From IMG/VR virus record IMGVR_UViG_3300044632_001003, positions 141,010 through 205,009 of that record: 64,000 bases of DNA; one strand, given 5' to 3'. Below, one piece after another: positions 27,983-36,990 of the stretch. The position numbers and the translations under genes were made by a program. This DNA comes from a virus. Under the pieces are notes generated by a model, which did no database searches, was not told the DNA's origin, and saw nothing but the letters and a program-made list of their open reading frames with translations. Positions within the stretch are counted from its first letter, which is position 1. The number at the start of each line of letters is the position of its first letter.

Positions 27983-30820
27983 TTAGAGTAGTGTAGTTCT
28001 TACAAATCTATAGGTTGTTAATCCTGTAACACCTGCCTCTGGAGTTGCTTGTAATTTACACACTCCAGCAGAGACTGTAGCTCCAACAGAAACAACAATC
28101 GATGGGTCATACATGATTGCATATTCTTGTGAATATGCGGTGGTTCCGTTTTGCATGACAAGAACTTTCTGAGATTGAATATAAGTTCCATATCCAACAT
28201 GGAGTGTATATTCTGCTGTCTTAAAGTCAGTTGTTGCGATTGTAAAGCTATCAATATCAGTTGCAACTCCAACAGTAGAATTGAAGGTTCCAAATCCTGT
28301 TGATACTCCGTATCTCTCAACTTGTAGTTTTGATACTGGATTTGTTGTAGCAATGCCAACATTGGAAAGTGTATGAATGCCAACGCCAGTTGCTACCCAG
28401 TAAGATTCTCCACCCCCACCACCAGCTCCTGCAGGTCCTTGAACACCCTGAATTCCTTGGGCGGCGGCAGAACCTGCTATACCCTGTGTTCCCTGGGATC
28501 CAGTAATACCTTGAATTCCTTGTGTTGCTGTTCCAGTAGTTCCCTGAACACCTTGAGTTCCTTGAGTTCCTGCTCCAGTAATACCTTGGATACCTTGAGT
28601 TCCCTGAGTTCCTTGAATACCTTGAATACCTTGAATACCTTGAGAACCTTGTGTCCCTGCACCAGCGATGCCCTGAATACCCTGAGTTCCTTGAGTTCCT
28701 GTTCCAGAAATACCCTGGATTCCCTGAGTTCCTTGAACACCCTGAATACCTTGAGTTCCTGCTCCAGTAATACCTTGGATTCCTTGAATACCTTGGATAC
28801 CTTGAGTTCCCTGTGAAGCTTGTGTTCCTTGGACACCCTGAACACCTTGGGTTCCCTGAATACCTTGAGAAGCAAAGGCACCATCATTTCCCTGAATACC
28901 CTGAGCACCAGGTCCTCCAGTTGCCCCACCAGTTCCCTGAGAACCTTGAATCCCTTGACTTCCAGTTCCAGTTGTACCCTGAGTTCCATTAGAACCCTGA
29001 GTACCTTGAATACCTTGAACCGTCGCATCAGAACCCTGAACACCTTGAGTCCCTTGAACACCTTGCCCACCAACAACACCTTGAATACCTTGATATCCTT
29101 GGGCAGCTGCTTCACCTGATATTCCCTGATTTCCCTGAGTTCCATTAGACCCAGCGACACCTTGAATACCTTGATATCCCTGGAAAGTTGCAGATCCATC
29201 ATTTCCCTGGACACCTTGACCACCTTGAAGACCCTGGTTACCCTGAACACCTTGAGAACCAGTTGCACCATTGGCACCTTGGATTCCCCCAGAACCTTGA
29301 GTTCCACCCTCACCCTGAACACCCTGAGTTCCTTGAGTTCCTGCCCCTATAGTGCCCTGAATACCCTGAACACCTTGACGACCTTGTGTTCCTTGAGTTC
29401 CACCGTATCCCTGAACACCCTGAATACCCTGGCGTCCTTGTGACCCCTGAGTACCTTGAGTTCCTCCAGAACCTTGAGTTCCTGCTGTACCTTGAGCTCC
29501 AGACCCAGTAACACCTTGAATACCTTGAGTTCCTTGAGTACCGCTATCCCCCTTATCACCAGTTCTAGCAAAAGTAATAATTACATCTTCATCGTTAGAA
29601 AATGAAGAAGCACTTGCGGTGCTTATACCACAAGGAATTTTAAAATATCCTGTTCCTTCTACACTTGACCCAGTAATAACAAATAAAGCAAAATCAGAAG
29701 CGTTTGATTTATTTGTTATTCTAAAATGACCCTTTATTGATGAAGTAGAATCATCAATCGTTCTTAGATAATCCTGAATATCAGTAGCATTATCATCCTG
29801 GTCATCAATATAAAGTTCGGTTGCTATACCGACAGAAGCATTGTTTAACTTTAATCTACCAGATCCAGGGTCTGTATCTGAAGTATTAGAGTCAAAAGTA
29901 AAGTCAAATGTTACGCCACCAAAATTACCAGTAGTTCCCTGAATACCCTGAACACCTTGAGTTCCTTGAATTCCTTGAACTGTTGATGCACTACCTTGGA
30001 TACCCTGAACACCTTGAGATCCATTTGTTCCACCTACACCTTGGATACCCTGAACACCTTGAGTTCCATTTGTTCCATTTGCGCCATCTACACCTTGGAT
30101 ACCTTGAATACCTTGAGTCCCTGGACCACCGCCACCTACTACTGTCTCAAATACAAATTTTCCTAAAGTATGATCATACTTTAAATACTTACCATCATAA
30201 GCAGAAGCATTTGTTGCAATACCAACAACGTCATCAAGATACTTTAGTTTAGTTTCACCACCGCCACCAACTGTAGCAATTTGCTCCTGAATACGATTGA
30301 TGAATAAATTATAGTGCTTATTCAGGTCTTCAATCGTTACAAAATTTTGATCTAATGGTGTCAGTGGATCTGTAGTAACTGTTTCTGGTGGTTGATTTAA
30401 CAAACCCTCTTGAAGGTCATTATAAATTCTTAAGACCTTATCTACTTTCTTTTCAATACTTGGAATATTAAAAAGAAAATTTTCAGATATCTCATCAAAA
30501 ATTTGCTTTCTCAATAAAGAAAGTTCTTCTTCTACAGAATTAATATGCCCCTTTACCTTCTTAATTGAATTATTATTTACCTTTGATTCTCTTACAACAG
30601 AAATTTCTTCCGTTAGAATATCATTTTTTGCAGGAACAGCATCCTCTCTCCAACTATATTTTACAACTTCATTCTCCTTATTTTTTTGCTCATACAAAAA
30701 ATTCTTGTCACTGTCATTAACGGCAACATCGGTCTTTTTTAATTCAGATTCCAACATCTTAAGTTTTTCATCCAAGTTGGAACCCTTGGAATGTCTTATA
30801 CTCTTCTTAAAAATACCCAT
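27983..30820 (-). CDS. collagen-like tail fibre with coiled-coil N-terminus
   Basis: 945 residues. Residues ~1-190 are highly charged with heptad character (LDEKLKMLESELKKTDVAV, HINSVEEELSLLRKQIFDE), so a coiled-coil stalk. Gly-X-Gln collagen-like tracts lie at roughly 233-293 and 420-797, split by a ~110-residue globular insert that resembles the insert of the giant fibre. The C-terminal ~145 residues include GVGIHTLSNVGIATTNPVSK and a beta-rich tip. Likely a second trimeric fibre. An AATAAATA element lies ~29 nt upstream. Confidence 0.85.
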   Translation of the reverse strand: MGIFKKSIRHSKGSNLDEKLKMLESELKKTDVAVNDSDKNFLYEQKNKENEVVKYSWREDAVPAKNDILTEEISVVRESKVNNNSIKKVKGHINSVEEELSLLRKQIFDEISENFLFNIPSIEKKVDKVLRIYNDLQEGLLNQPPETVTTDPLTPLDQNFVTIEDLNKHYNLFINRIQEQIATVGGGGETKLKYLDDVVGIATNASAYDGKYLKYDHTLGKFVFETVVGGGGPGTQGIQGIQGVDGANGTNGTQGVQGIQGVGGTNGSQGVQGIQGSASTVQGIQGTQGVQGIQGTTGNFGGVTFDFTFDSNTSDTDPGSGRLKLNNASVGIATELYIDDQDDNATDIQDYLRTIDDSTSSIKGHFRITNKSNASDFALFVITGSSVEGTGYFKIPCGISTASASSFSNDEDVIITFARTGDKGDSGTQGTQGIQGVTGSGAQGTAGTQGSGGTQGTQGSQGRQGIQGVQGYGGTQGTQGRQGVQGIQGTIGAGTQGTQGVQGEGGTQGSGGIQGANGATGSQGVQGNQGLQGGQGVQGNDGSATFQGYQGIQGVAGSNGTQGNQGISGEAAAQGYQGIQGVVGGQGVQGTQGVQGSDATVQGIQGTQGSNGTQGTTGTGSQGIQGSQGTGGATGGPGAQGIQGNDGAFASQGIQGTQGVQGVQGTQASQGTQGIQGIQGIQGITGAGTQGIQGVQGTQGIQGISGTGTQGTQGIQGIAGAGTQGSQGIQGIQGIQGTQGTQGIQGITGAGTQGTQGVQGTTGTATQGIQGITGSQGTQGIAGSAAAQGIQGVQGPAGAGGGGGESYWVATGVGIHTLSNVGIATTNPVSKLQVERYGVSTGFGTFNSTVGVATDIDSFTIATTDFKTAEYTLHVGYGTYIQSQKVLVMQNGTTAYSQEYAIMYDPSIVVSVGATVSAGVCKLQATPEAGVTGLTTYRFVRTTLL

Positions 30821-30849
30821 TAATATAAAGGTTTTCTTTTTAATAATAG

Positions 30850-30857
30850 TATTTATT
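30850..30857 (-). promoter_or_regulatory. late promoter-like element (AATAAATA)
   Basis: One mismatch to TATAAATA, ~29 nt upstream of the fibre start at 30820. It overlaps the stop of the 54-residue gene. Confidence 0.4.
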
Positions 30858-31020
30858 ATACCCTGTATTCCTCTATTTTATCAAGAACTTTGTTGAGATA
30901 ATGATGGGCTAACCACTTAGGATCATATCCAGACTTATTCATCCACTCTTTATCCAAGTCTGCCTTTAATTTAATAACCTCACACTTGATAATATCTTTG
31001 GTCAGGTGTCCGCGTGGCAT
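30856..31020 (-). CDS. small conserved-type hypothetical protein (54 aa)
   Basis: Starts MPRGHLTKDIIKCEVIKLKA. Mostly helical and charged, with W residues at ~26 and 36. It sits alone between a terminator/promoter hairpin and the collagen-like fibre gene. Composition and placement look like a real phage gene; function unknown. Confidence 0.6.
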   Translation of the reverse strand: MPRGHLTKDIIKCEVIKLKADLDKEWMNKSGYDPKWLAHHYLNKVLDKIEEYRV

Positions 31021-31030
31021 AATACTAAAA

Positions 31031-31059
31031 AACTCTGCTGCTTATTTAGCAACAGAGTT
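31031..31059 (-). terminator. terminator hairpin with late promoter in its loop
   Basis: A 12-position stem with one mismatch (AACTCTG... / ...CAGAGTT) closes a TATTT loop; on the minus strand it is followed by TTTTTT. It ends the ferredoxin-Hli-peroxiredoxin operon. The loop plus two stem bases spell CTAAATA on the minus strand. Confidence 0.75.
31043..31049 (-). promoter_or_regulatory. late promoter-like element (CTAAATA) inside hairpin loop
   Basis: Minus-strand CTAAATA, 23 nt upstream of the ATG at 31020, contained in the terminator hairpin. Another hairpin at 58792-58820 has the same nine-base centre. Confidence 0.5.
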
Positions 31060-31079
31060 AAATATTATGAAGTCTTATA

Positions 31080-31607
31080 TCAAACAGTAGTGCCAACCTT
31101 CACATTTGCTGACACATACTCTAGAACATTTTCTGGAGTAGTCTGCTCATAAGGGTCGGTGTCGGCGTTGTCCCGTTGCCCCACTTCCACGAATAGTTTC
31201 TCGATGACTCCGTTATCCACGACCGCAGCATAACGCCAAGAGCGATCACCGAAACCAAGGTTAGACTTGCTGACAAGCATTCCCATAGAACGTGTGAAGT
31301 AAGCATTGCCGTCTGGGATGAGTTTGACATTAGCAATATTCTGGTCCTTAGCCCAGGCATTCATTACAAACCCATCATTAACAGAGATGCAATAAATGTC
31401 ATCAATGCCAAGTCCAATAAAATCTTCGTACTTCTCTTCAAATCCAGGCAGCTGATAAGCAGAGCAAGTAGGAGTGAATGCACCAGGCAGACTGAAAATA
31501 ACCACACGCTTACCATCAAAAAGTTCCGAAGTTGTACGATTTACAAACTCACCAGACTCACGAAAGGTGAATTGAACTTGAGGAACTTGATATCCTTCGC
31601 TACGCAT
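31080..31607 (-). CDS. peroxiredoxin (Prx5-type thioredoxin-fold peroxidase)
   Basis: 175 residues from the ATG at 31607, chosen because GGAGG stands 6 nt upstream. The peroxidatic motif is FSLPGAFTPTCSAYQLPGFE (P-x-x-x-T-x-x-C) near residues 42-61; a later LGFGDRSWRYAAVVDNG completes the family pattern. Known role: reduction of H2O2 and organic peroxides using thiol donors. It is the last gene of the ferredoxin-unknown-Hli-peroxiredoxin operon, suggesting protection from photo-oxidative stress. Confidence 0.88.
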   Translation of the reverse strand: MRSEGYQVPQVQFTFRESGEFVNRTTSELFDGKRVVIFSLPGAFTPTCSAYQLPGFEEKYEDFIGLGIDDIYCISVNDGFVMNAWAKDQNIANVKLIPDGNAYFTRSMGMLVSKSNLGFGDRSWRYAAVVDNGVIEKLFVEVGQRDNADTDPYEQTTPENVLEYVSANVKVGTTV

Positions 31608-31618
31608 TTTAACCTCCA

Positions 31619-31738
31619 TCACCAAACACCAGGAATTACTTGACCAGTGAAAGCATAAGAGGCAACAGCTGCAACGAAACCAAGCATTGCCAGACGAGAA
31701 TTGAGGATTTCTGCCTCAGGGGTAAAACCGAATTTCAT
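31619..31738 (-). CDS. hli: high light-inducible protein (39 aa)
   Basis: A single chlorophyll-binding helix with the Hli core E-I-L-N-S-R-L-A-M-L-G-F-V-A-A (compare ExxNxRxAMxGF) at residues ~10-24, preceded by MKFGFTPEA. Hli proteins bind chlorophyll and dissipate excess light energy at photosystems. The start overlaps the stop of the upstream gene by 4 nt and is followed after 11 nt by peroxiredoxin. Confidence 0.92.
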   Translation of the reverse strand: MKFGFTPEAEILNSRLAMLGFVAAVASYAFTGQVIPGVW

Positions 31739-32010
31739 TTTTTTTCTCCTTGATAGGGGTGTTGTTGTTTAAGTTCTGGATTGGGTTGGGAGAAGACCAT
31801 AGGACTTCTGGTTTTATTCTTGATAACAATAAAAGCGTCGTTCTGATAGGTTACGGTTCCAAATGGCTTCGCCCACTTTGCATTTGCGTCTGGGTGAGTC
31901 GCAGTTCCAGTTACTGCTACTCCACCAATCTCAACAGAGAGTTCATCATTCATATCCCACCCAAGTTCTTGAAGGGCAAGTGCAAACTGCCCAAGCATTC
32001 CAGCGGTCAC
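31735..32010 (-). CDS. hypothetical protein in ferredoxin-Hli operon (91 aa)
   Basis: Starts [21 protein letters not shown]-terminal helix, then a beta-rich body ([20 protein letters not shown]) and a polar tail. Overlaps ferredoxin upstream (4 nt) and hli downstream (4 nt), so it is translated with both. A small redox or photosystem accessory protein is possible; no family recognised. Confidence 0.75.
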   Translation of the reverse strand: MTAGMLGQFALALQELGWDMNDELSVEIGGVAVTGTATHPDANAKWAKPFGTVTYQNDAFIVIKNKTRSPMVFSQPNPELKQQHPYQGEKK

Positions 32011-32297
32011 AGGTTTTCCTCTTGCTCAGTGAGAATCACACAATCGCTAGTAGGATAGGCAACACATGTGAGTACCCAACCGTCAGCAATTTGGTCATCA
32101 TCCAGGAAAGACTGTTCTTCATTATCGACGGTGCCACTAATCAGTTTTCCAGCACAGGCAGAGCAAGCACCTGCCTTACAGGAGGAAGGAAGATCGACAC
32201 CTGCGTCTTCTGCTGCTTCAAGAATGTACTGATCACCTTCACACTGGATGGTGGTCTCAGTGCCATCGGGAGAGCGGAGAGTAACATTATAAGCCAT
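32007..32297 (-). CDS. petF: plant-type [2Fe-2S] ferredoxin
   Basis: 96 residues. The four cluster ligands are in place: Cys40, Cys45, Cys48 ([15 protein letters not shown]) and Cys78 (WVLTCVAYP), the C-x4-C-x2-C-x29-C pattern. This is a photosynthetic ferredoxin that takes electrons from PSI and passes them to FNR, thioredoxin reductase, bilin reductases and others. First large gene of the operon that leads to Hli and peroxiredoxin, and preceded by a 28-residue membrane peptide. Confidence 0.95.
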   Translation of the reverse strand: MAYNVTLRSPDGTETTIQCEGDQYILEAAEDAGVDLPSSCKAGACSACAGKLISGTVDNEEQSFLDDDQIADGWVLTCVAYPTSDCVILTEQEENL

Positions 32298-32300
32298 AGT

Positions 32301-32387
32301 TTAATAAGTTTCTGATAGTTGATTTACGGAGTGTGCCAGTAATACGAGAAAGGCAACACTAGTAATTGTAAAGATAATTGAAGTCAT
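32301..32387 (-). CDS. single-pass membrane micropeptide (28 aa)
   Basis: Begins MTSIIFTITSVAFLVLLAHS and ends VNQLSETY. One hydrophobic helix with a short polar C-terminus, the size and form of photosystem/cytochrome b6f small subunits (PetN, PsaM, PsbN class), but I cannot match it to one. It lies between hli and petF on the same strand, 3 nt before the ferredoxin start. Confidence 0.5.
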   Translation of the reverse strand: MTSIIFTITSVAFLVLLAHSVNQLSETY

Positions 32388-32400
32388 TGTCAATCAATTG

Positions 32401-32595
32401 TCAGAAGATTCCGAAGAAGAACTTGTCAGTGAGAGCATAAGAAATAAACCCAGCAATAATGCCGACCATTGCCCAACGCCCATTAGTTTTCTCCTTTACT
32501 TGATTGGGCGTATCCATCCCATAATTTTCATAGTACATTACGGGCTCTTTAGCAAACATATTTTGCTGCCCATACTCATTCGTTGTTACAGTCAT
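32401..32595 (-). CDS. hli: high light-inducible protein (64 aa)
   Basis: The C-terminal half has the Hli helix with NGRWAMVGIIAGFISYALTD (E/N-x-R-W-A-M-x-G motif) near residues 38-57. The N-terminal ~37 residues are polar and phage-typical (YENYGMDTPNQVKEK). Photoprotective chlorophyll-binding protein of the thylakoid. It heads the minus-strand redox operon after the terminator at 32636-32666. Confidence 0.95.
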   Translation of the reverse strand: MTVTTNEYGQQNMFAKEPVMYYENYGMDTPNQVKEKTNGRWAMVGIIAGFISYALTDKFFFGIF

Positions 32596-32635
32596 CGTTA
32601 CATTCGTTAAGAATTGTTACACAATTATATAGCAA

Positions 32636-32666
32636 AAATAAAGGGGCGTCAAGCCCCCTTTGTTAC
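32636..32666 (-). terminator. Rho-independent terminator at end of glycan island
   Basis: AAAGGGG/CCCCTTT stem followed by a T-rich stretch on the minus strand, 30 nt after the last gene of the glycan island. Confidence 0.8.
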
Positions 32667-32697
32667 GGTTTCCCGATTTATTAAGTATAAATGCTTA

Positions 32698-33489
32698 CTA
32701 TTTGCCTTCCCAACCAGGTGGAAGAGTTCCATAGTAAGGATTCAATTCGAAAAATTGATTCCAATCATCAATCTTATTGGATTCGTTTTTCCAAAAATCC
32801 CACAGACCATCATAACTTGATTTATGAAATACATCTACATGTTCTGTATGGATTGTTGATCCAAGTTCAATCTTATAAAGAAATAAAGGGATTGCATAAG
32901 TATTGCCAGAGTTATAAATCAAGTCATCTGCAACTGCCCTTGGCTTAACTCCATTATCCAGTTTATATTTGTCACCTCTAACATGCAGTTCAATTAACTT
33001 TTGTGCGTGACGACGAGTAATCAAATAACATGCCGTAGAAAAATCATTTACAAAACGACGATGAATTGGAATATTAATTTGTGCTGGATTAATAATCGCA
33101 AGTTGAACCACATCATAAGCATACGGAATTTTGGAAAAGAAATCTTTCCAAGTAAATGGCCAATATGAAACTGTGGAAATATCACAATCATCCTCCATGA
33201 TTAAAGCACATGGAGCATCAGAGGTCTCAACAAAATGCTTAAGAACTTTCAGGTGAGAAGTTACACATCCAACCTCTCCCGAATTCATCATGTCAGGATA
33301 TCGACCTTTTAGAATTGAACCTAGATCATCTTCTCTACCATCATAAGCAGAGATTCTCTCAAAGTTTTCAATTTCCCAGTACTTAAACTGACCTTCCATA
33401 TATTGTGCCCTTTCTGGTTGCCCATCAAGATTGATATAATAGATGGGAGGAAGACCTTTAAGTTTATACGCTGCTTTATTCTTGTCCAT
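32698..33489 (-). CDS. GT25-family-like glycosyltransferase
   Basis: 263 residues. Family signs: YYINLDGQPERAQYMEGQF near residues 17-35 (the I-N-L-D-x-x-x-x-R signature), then GEVGCVTSHLKVLKHFVE and CALIMEDDCDIS (the E-D-D metal-binding motif near 99-101). GT25 enzymes transfer galactose and related sugars in LPS or glycoprotein assembly. Last gene of the ~14 kb glycan island; its start overlaps the gene upstream by 14 nt. Confidence 0.85.
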   Translation of the reverse strand: MDKNKAAYKLKGLPPIYYINLDGQPERAQYMEGQFKYWEIENFERISAYDGREDDLGSILKGRYPDMMNSGEVGCVTSHLKVLKHFVETSDAPCALIMEDDCDISTVSYWPFTWKDFFSKIPYAYDVVQLAIINPAQINIPIHRRFVNDFSTACYLITRRHAQKLIELHVRGDKYKLDNGVKPRAVADDLIYNSGNTYAIPLFLYKIELGSTIHTEHVDVFHKSSYDGLWDFWKNESNKIDDWNQFFELNPYYGTLPPGWEGK

Positions 33490-34195
33490 GGTTCAATATG
33501 TTGTTTAAAATTTCGACCTTTTGATTGAATACATTTACCTTACCATCCCATAAAGTTCCACCTCTAAAGTGAAGAAACTTCCCATTCATAAAAGTTTCCA
33601 TATTAATAAGAGTTTGACCACGATAATCACCCTCAAATACACAGTCTATAGATTCTGGGGTAATATTATTTTCGTTTAAAAAGTTATAAGATTCTCCACC
33701 AGTATCACACAGTTGCCCACCAAACGATCCTGGAAAAAATCTTGGTCTCCCAGACATCTCTTTTAATTTAGGCATATTTAAAAGAGTAAATCCTGGCCAA
33801 AGATAATTAACATCTTCTCGACTTTGCATATATGAAGATATAACTTTATCTTCCATATAATTGACCATATCAAACTTTTCCATCAAAAAGCAATCACTAT
33901 CCACAAGGAAAACAACATCATCCATACAAGACCTATAGATGATATTATCAAGTGCATATTGAATTGCATTTGCGTGAGATGCCGAAGGTCCAGCAACATC
34001 TGAATTCATATTCTTGATGTATGTTGCATCATACATCTCACAAATTCTCATGAACTCATTGCTAATATCTGGATCCTTTGAATCATCTATTGCAAAAAGA
34101 CGATAATCACACGTCAGATTTTCTTGGAACTGAATGCATTGCAATTCCAAGAACTGAGGAAAATTAACAACTGGAGAAAAAATACTTAGTTTCAT
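33476..34195 (-). CDS. putative GT-A-type glycosyltransferase
   Basis: 239 residues. It begins MKLSIFSPVVNFPQFLELQC and contains VVFLVDSDCFLMEK near residues 95-108, a D-S-D (DxD-type) metal/sugar-nucleotide motif preceded by a hydrophobic strand. Later segments (FRGGTLWDG) resemble acceptor loops. It overlaps the upstream methyltransferase by 4 nt. Sugar specificity cannot be told. Confidence 0.6.
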   Translation of the reverse strand: MKLSIFSPVVNFPQFLELQCIQFQENLTCDYRLFAIDDSKDPDISNEFMRICEMYDATYIKNMNSDVAGPSASHANAIQYALDNIIYRSCMDDVVFLVDSDCFLMEKFDMVNYMEDKVISSYMQSREDVNYLWPGFTLLNMPKLKEMSGRPRFFPGSFGGQLCDTGGESYNFLNENNITPESIDCVFEGDYRGQTLINMETFMNGKFLHFRGGTLWDGKVNVFNQKVEILNNILNHGQE

Positions 34196-34911
34196 TTCTT
34201 CTGGAGAACTACCTGATATTCGTCCATTACCAATTCAAATCCATTATCAATCAGATAAGGAATTGAATATTTTGCCTTACCATAATCAGATTCATCTTCA
34301 GCAATAATCTTAGGAGTTGTATTCCTAACATCATCAATCAGAATAATTCCTTTGTCGCTGATTAAATCCCTTTCAACGATAATCTTAGATTCTCTCAAAT
34401 GAAGTTCTGCAGTTGGTTCAATGGGAGTCATATCCCCAGTGTCCATGTACAGAAAATCAATCTTACCTTCACCGAGTTCTAGAAACTCCTCAGAGGACAT
34501 AACAACATGCTCAATGTTATCAAGACCTTCAGTTACAACTTTACTTCTACGAATATGACGTGGTTCCAAATCAACAGTGATGAAATCAATATCTGTTCCC
34601 TGAATTAATTCACCAACAACACGGGTGAAGCAACCCGCTGCCCAGTCCCACACATCAGGATTTTCTGGTTGCCAAAACTTAATATCATCACTATTGCATC
34701 CAGGAAACTTACCATCAACAAAACTGCGAGTTGTTCCAAGTTCAACAATTGTAGTAAAACCATTCTCTACAACTTGGTCCCAGCAATACTTCATTGTATC
34801 GTAACGGAACTTAGGAACTCTTCCGTAATACTTTTTAAATTCTTCATCAGTAGTATATTTTGCGTGAGCATTATCCATATACTCTTTATACTTTTCTAAT
34901 GCATTAGACAT
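34192..34911 (-). CDS. class I SAM methyltransferase-like protein
   Basis: 239 residues. The N-terminal helix is followed by TTIVELGTTRSFVDG near residues 46-60 (motif I), IDFITVDLEPRHIRRSKVV (acidic end of strand 2) and IDFLYMDTGDMTPIE near 138-152 (motif IV/metal region). Related in pattern to CmcI/rhamnosyl O-methyltransferases that modify sugars. Overlaps both neighbours by 4-8 nt within the glycan island. Confidence 0.7.
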   Translation of the reverse strand: MSNALEKYKEYMDNAHAKYTTDEEFKKYYGRVPKFRYDTMKYCWDQVVENGFTTIVELGTTRSFVDGKFPGCNSDDIKFWQPENPDVWDWAAGCFTRVVGELIQGTDIDFITVDLEPRHIRRSKVVTEGLDNIEHVVMSSEEFLELGEGKIDFLYMDTGDMTPIEPTAELHLRESKIIVERDLISDKGIILIDDVRNTTPKIIAEDESDYGKAKYSIPYLIDNGFELVMDEYQVVLQKK

Positions 34912-35926
34912 TATAGATTTTCCTCCATTGTTGTAGGGTTTTTTCCTTATGGGTTTTACTGCATTCTAACATTATAGCACAAATCTCTTCTCTGTGTGAA
35001 ACAACAGTTCGAAATGCTTCTGGTATTTCAGAGAAGTCATCAATATAAACTGCAAACTTATCAAAGTATTCATTATACCATTCACATGTCTGAACAGTAT
35101 TCTGATAGAGACCGCTACCAAACCAATAATTTGGTTGTCTCGAAAGTTTAAATATCAAATCCTCAGATGGAAGAATGACAGGCAATCCAATGCCCATCAT
35201 TTCAAATGCTGCAAGTTTAGAATACTGCTCTGGTAAAATAAAATATGCTTGATATTTCTTTGCAAGTTCAACAAGTCCAGAGTACCCCCTGTACTTACAA
35301 ACATCTGCAACTAAATTATAGGAATCAAATAATTTTATACTATCTTGAAAAATTGTGTCATTATGATAGCGAGATATAAGCACATCTCCACCTTTCAATT
35401 CATCTCCGTAATCCCCACCAAATCCGATTAATTTCAAATCATCTTCATCAGAAAGCGAAGTATCAATTGAATAACCAATAGGTCTCACAACTTCTTCAGT
35501 GATATTCACTCCAAAGTGCTTTGCCCACACTCTTTCAAATTCAGTATATGGAATCACTTTTACATTATCCATTGTTGTTGCTTGAGCGAACAAGGTATGA
35601 TAATCACTATCACCTTGCATATCATAATTAAATCGATTACAGACCCAGATAATCAATTGGCCAGTAAATTCTTGAATATTCTCAAGAAAAATTCGTGAAA
35701 GTGGAGCAGTGTCTGAGGTAATTACAAAATCAAAAGAATTAAAGTATTCTTTGTTCTTTTGCCAAACAGAGTTTGCATAATCTTTACTAATCACATAATG
35801 ATCTCTCTCAAGGATTTGGTTCCAAATTGAAAGTTTATTGGTTAAATCCAAACCCAATTCATTACAAACATATTGATGGTCCTTCAGGCAACCATAATGG
35901 TGTGATAGATGTAGAACTTTTTTCAT
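34904..35926 (-). CDS. putative GT-B glycosyltransferase
   Basis: 340 residues. No DxD motif. Instead there is a two-domain GT-B pattern: an N-terminal Rossmann start (MKKVLHLSHHYGCLKDHQY) and a C-terminal nucleotide-sugar-like segment AYFILPEQYSKLAAFEMMGI (the E-x7-E-like region) near residues 230-249. Helical C-terminus. Overlaps the preceding epimerase by 4 nt. Inferred to add a sugar in the island's glycan; donor unknown. Confidence 0.6.
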   Translation of the reverse strand: MKKVLHLSHHYGCLKDHQYVCNELGLDLTNKLSIWNQILERDHYVISKDYANSVWQKNKEYFNSFDFVITSDTAPLSRIFLENIQEFTGQLIIWVCNRFNYDMQGDSDYHTLFAQATTMDNVKVIPYTEFERVWAKHFGVNITEEVVRPIGYSIDTSLSDEDDLKLIGFGGDYGDELKGGDVLISRYHNDTIFQDSIKLFDSYNLVADVCKYRGYSGLVELAKKYQAYFILPEQYSKLAAFEMMGIGLPVILPSEDLIFKLSRQPNYWFGSGLYQNTVQTCEWYNEYFDKFAVYIDDFSEIPEAFRTVVSHREEICAIMLECSKTHKEKTLQQWRKIYNV

Positions 35927-36822
35927 TGCTCAGAAATCCAATCCTCAAGTTTTATACTCGATTGCCACCCATAAACTCTCTTTATCTTAGATACATTTGC
36001 CAAACTCTGCCTTGCTTCCGCAGGTCTTGGTGGAATGTGTGTAATATCACTGGAAATCATCTCAGCAATTTTTTTAATCGTTGTAGCCTTACCAGTTCCA
36101 ACATTATAGACTTGTCCATAAGTCTCAACATCCTTTTCAGCAACAGTAAGGTTTGCTGAGGCAATATCAGATACATGAATAAAGTCTCTAGTTTGTCTGC
36201 CATCACCAACAACAGTCAAGGTTTTTCCATCCTTTCTCTGATCTAGAAAAATTCCCATCACAGGAGCGTATTGACCCGTCTTTGGTTGGCGTGGTCCATA
36301 GACATTAAAGTATCTAAGAGTTACTGTCTTCACATTATATAAGTCAGCATACATCTTCATCAAATATTCACCAGACAACTTAGAAACTGAATAAGGATTC
36401 AAAGGGTCTGGGGTATCAGTCTCTAAGCAAATTTTATCAGTCAGACCGTAGATTGCTGCTGTAGATGAAAATACAACTTTATCAACCTTAGCAACTCTTG
36501 CTGCTTCCAAAACGTGACAAAGACTTGATACATTATTGAGATATGCTTTGTCTGGATTCTCAATACAATAAGGAATGGAAACATCAGATGCTAGATGAAA
36601 AATGTAATCACATCCCCTACACATTTCTGTTAGAGTTCCAAGATTATCAGGAGAACTTAAATCAAACTGATAGTTTCTAGCACCAGGATTCCAATAATAC
36701 TCATCATGACTATTGGCAGATTCATTGTCTATGACCATTACGTCGTAGTCATTTGCCAATAGTAAATCTACCAGATTAGATCCAATAAATCCTGCACCAC
36801 CTGTAACTAATGCTTTTTTCAT
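35923..36822 (-). CDS. NAD-dependent sugar-nucleotide epimerase/dehydratase (GalE/WbpP-like)
   Basis: 299 residues, extended short-chain dehydrogenase. NAD-binding GGAGFIGSNLVDLL (GxxGxxG) at residues ~8-21, IFHLASDVS near 74-82, the SSTAAIYG segment, Y-x3-K in NPYSVSKLSGE near 142-152, and RYFNVYGPRQ near 168-177. These are the marks of UDP-glucose/UDP-GlcNAc 4-epimerases and related enzymes. Supplies an activated sugar for the island. Exact substrate cannot be read. Confidence 0.85.
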   Translation of the reverse strand: MKKALVTGGAGFIGSNLVDLLLANDYDVMVIDNESANSHDEYYWNPGARNYQFDLSSPDNLGTLTEMCRGCDYIFHLASDVSIPYCIENPDKAYLNNVSSLCHVLEAARVAKVDKVVFSSTAAIYGLTDKICLETDTPDPLNPYSVSKLSGEYLMKMYADLYNVKTVTLRYFNVYGPRQPKTGQYAPVMGIFLDQRKDGKTLTVVGDGRQTRDFIHVSDIASANLTVAEKDVETYGQVYNVGTGKATTIKKIAEMISSDITHIPPRPAEARQSLANVSKIKRVYGWQSSIKLEDWISEQ

Positions 36823-36990
36823 AAGATTGCAAACATGTCCTTTAATCTACTTACATAGGTATGCCCATCTCTAATGAAGGACATCGCACTTCTCATTTTC
36901 TCTTCAGTGCAGTTTCTAGAATCTTCAACCAGTTTCTGATATAGATTTTCTAGATTGGAATCGGTTAAAGTGTTCTCCAAAAACATCGGC
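36819..36990 (-). pseudogene. out-of-frame C-terminal part of the 36925-37755 glycosyltransferase-like gene
   Basis: In the -1-shifted frame the sequence after ~36980 continues as a natural helical C-terminus (LENLYQKLVEDSRNCTEEKM, then SFIRDGHTYVSRLKDMFAIL) up to a stop that overlaps the next start by 4 nt, as every other junction in this operon does. This suggests that the original gene ended here and that a frameshift at the A5/T5 run (36979-36983) split it. It may be a real mutation, a sequencing error or a programmed shift. Confidence 0.55.
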
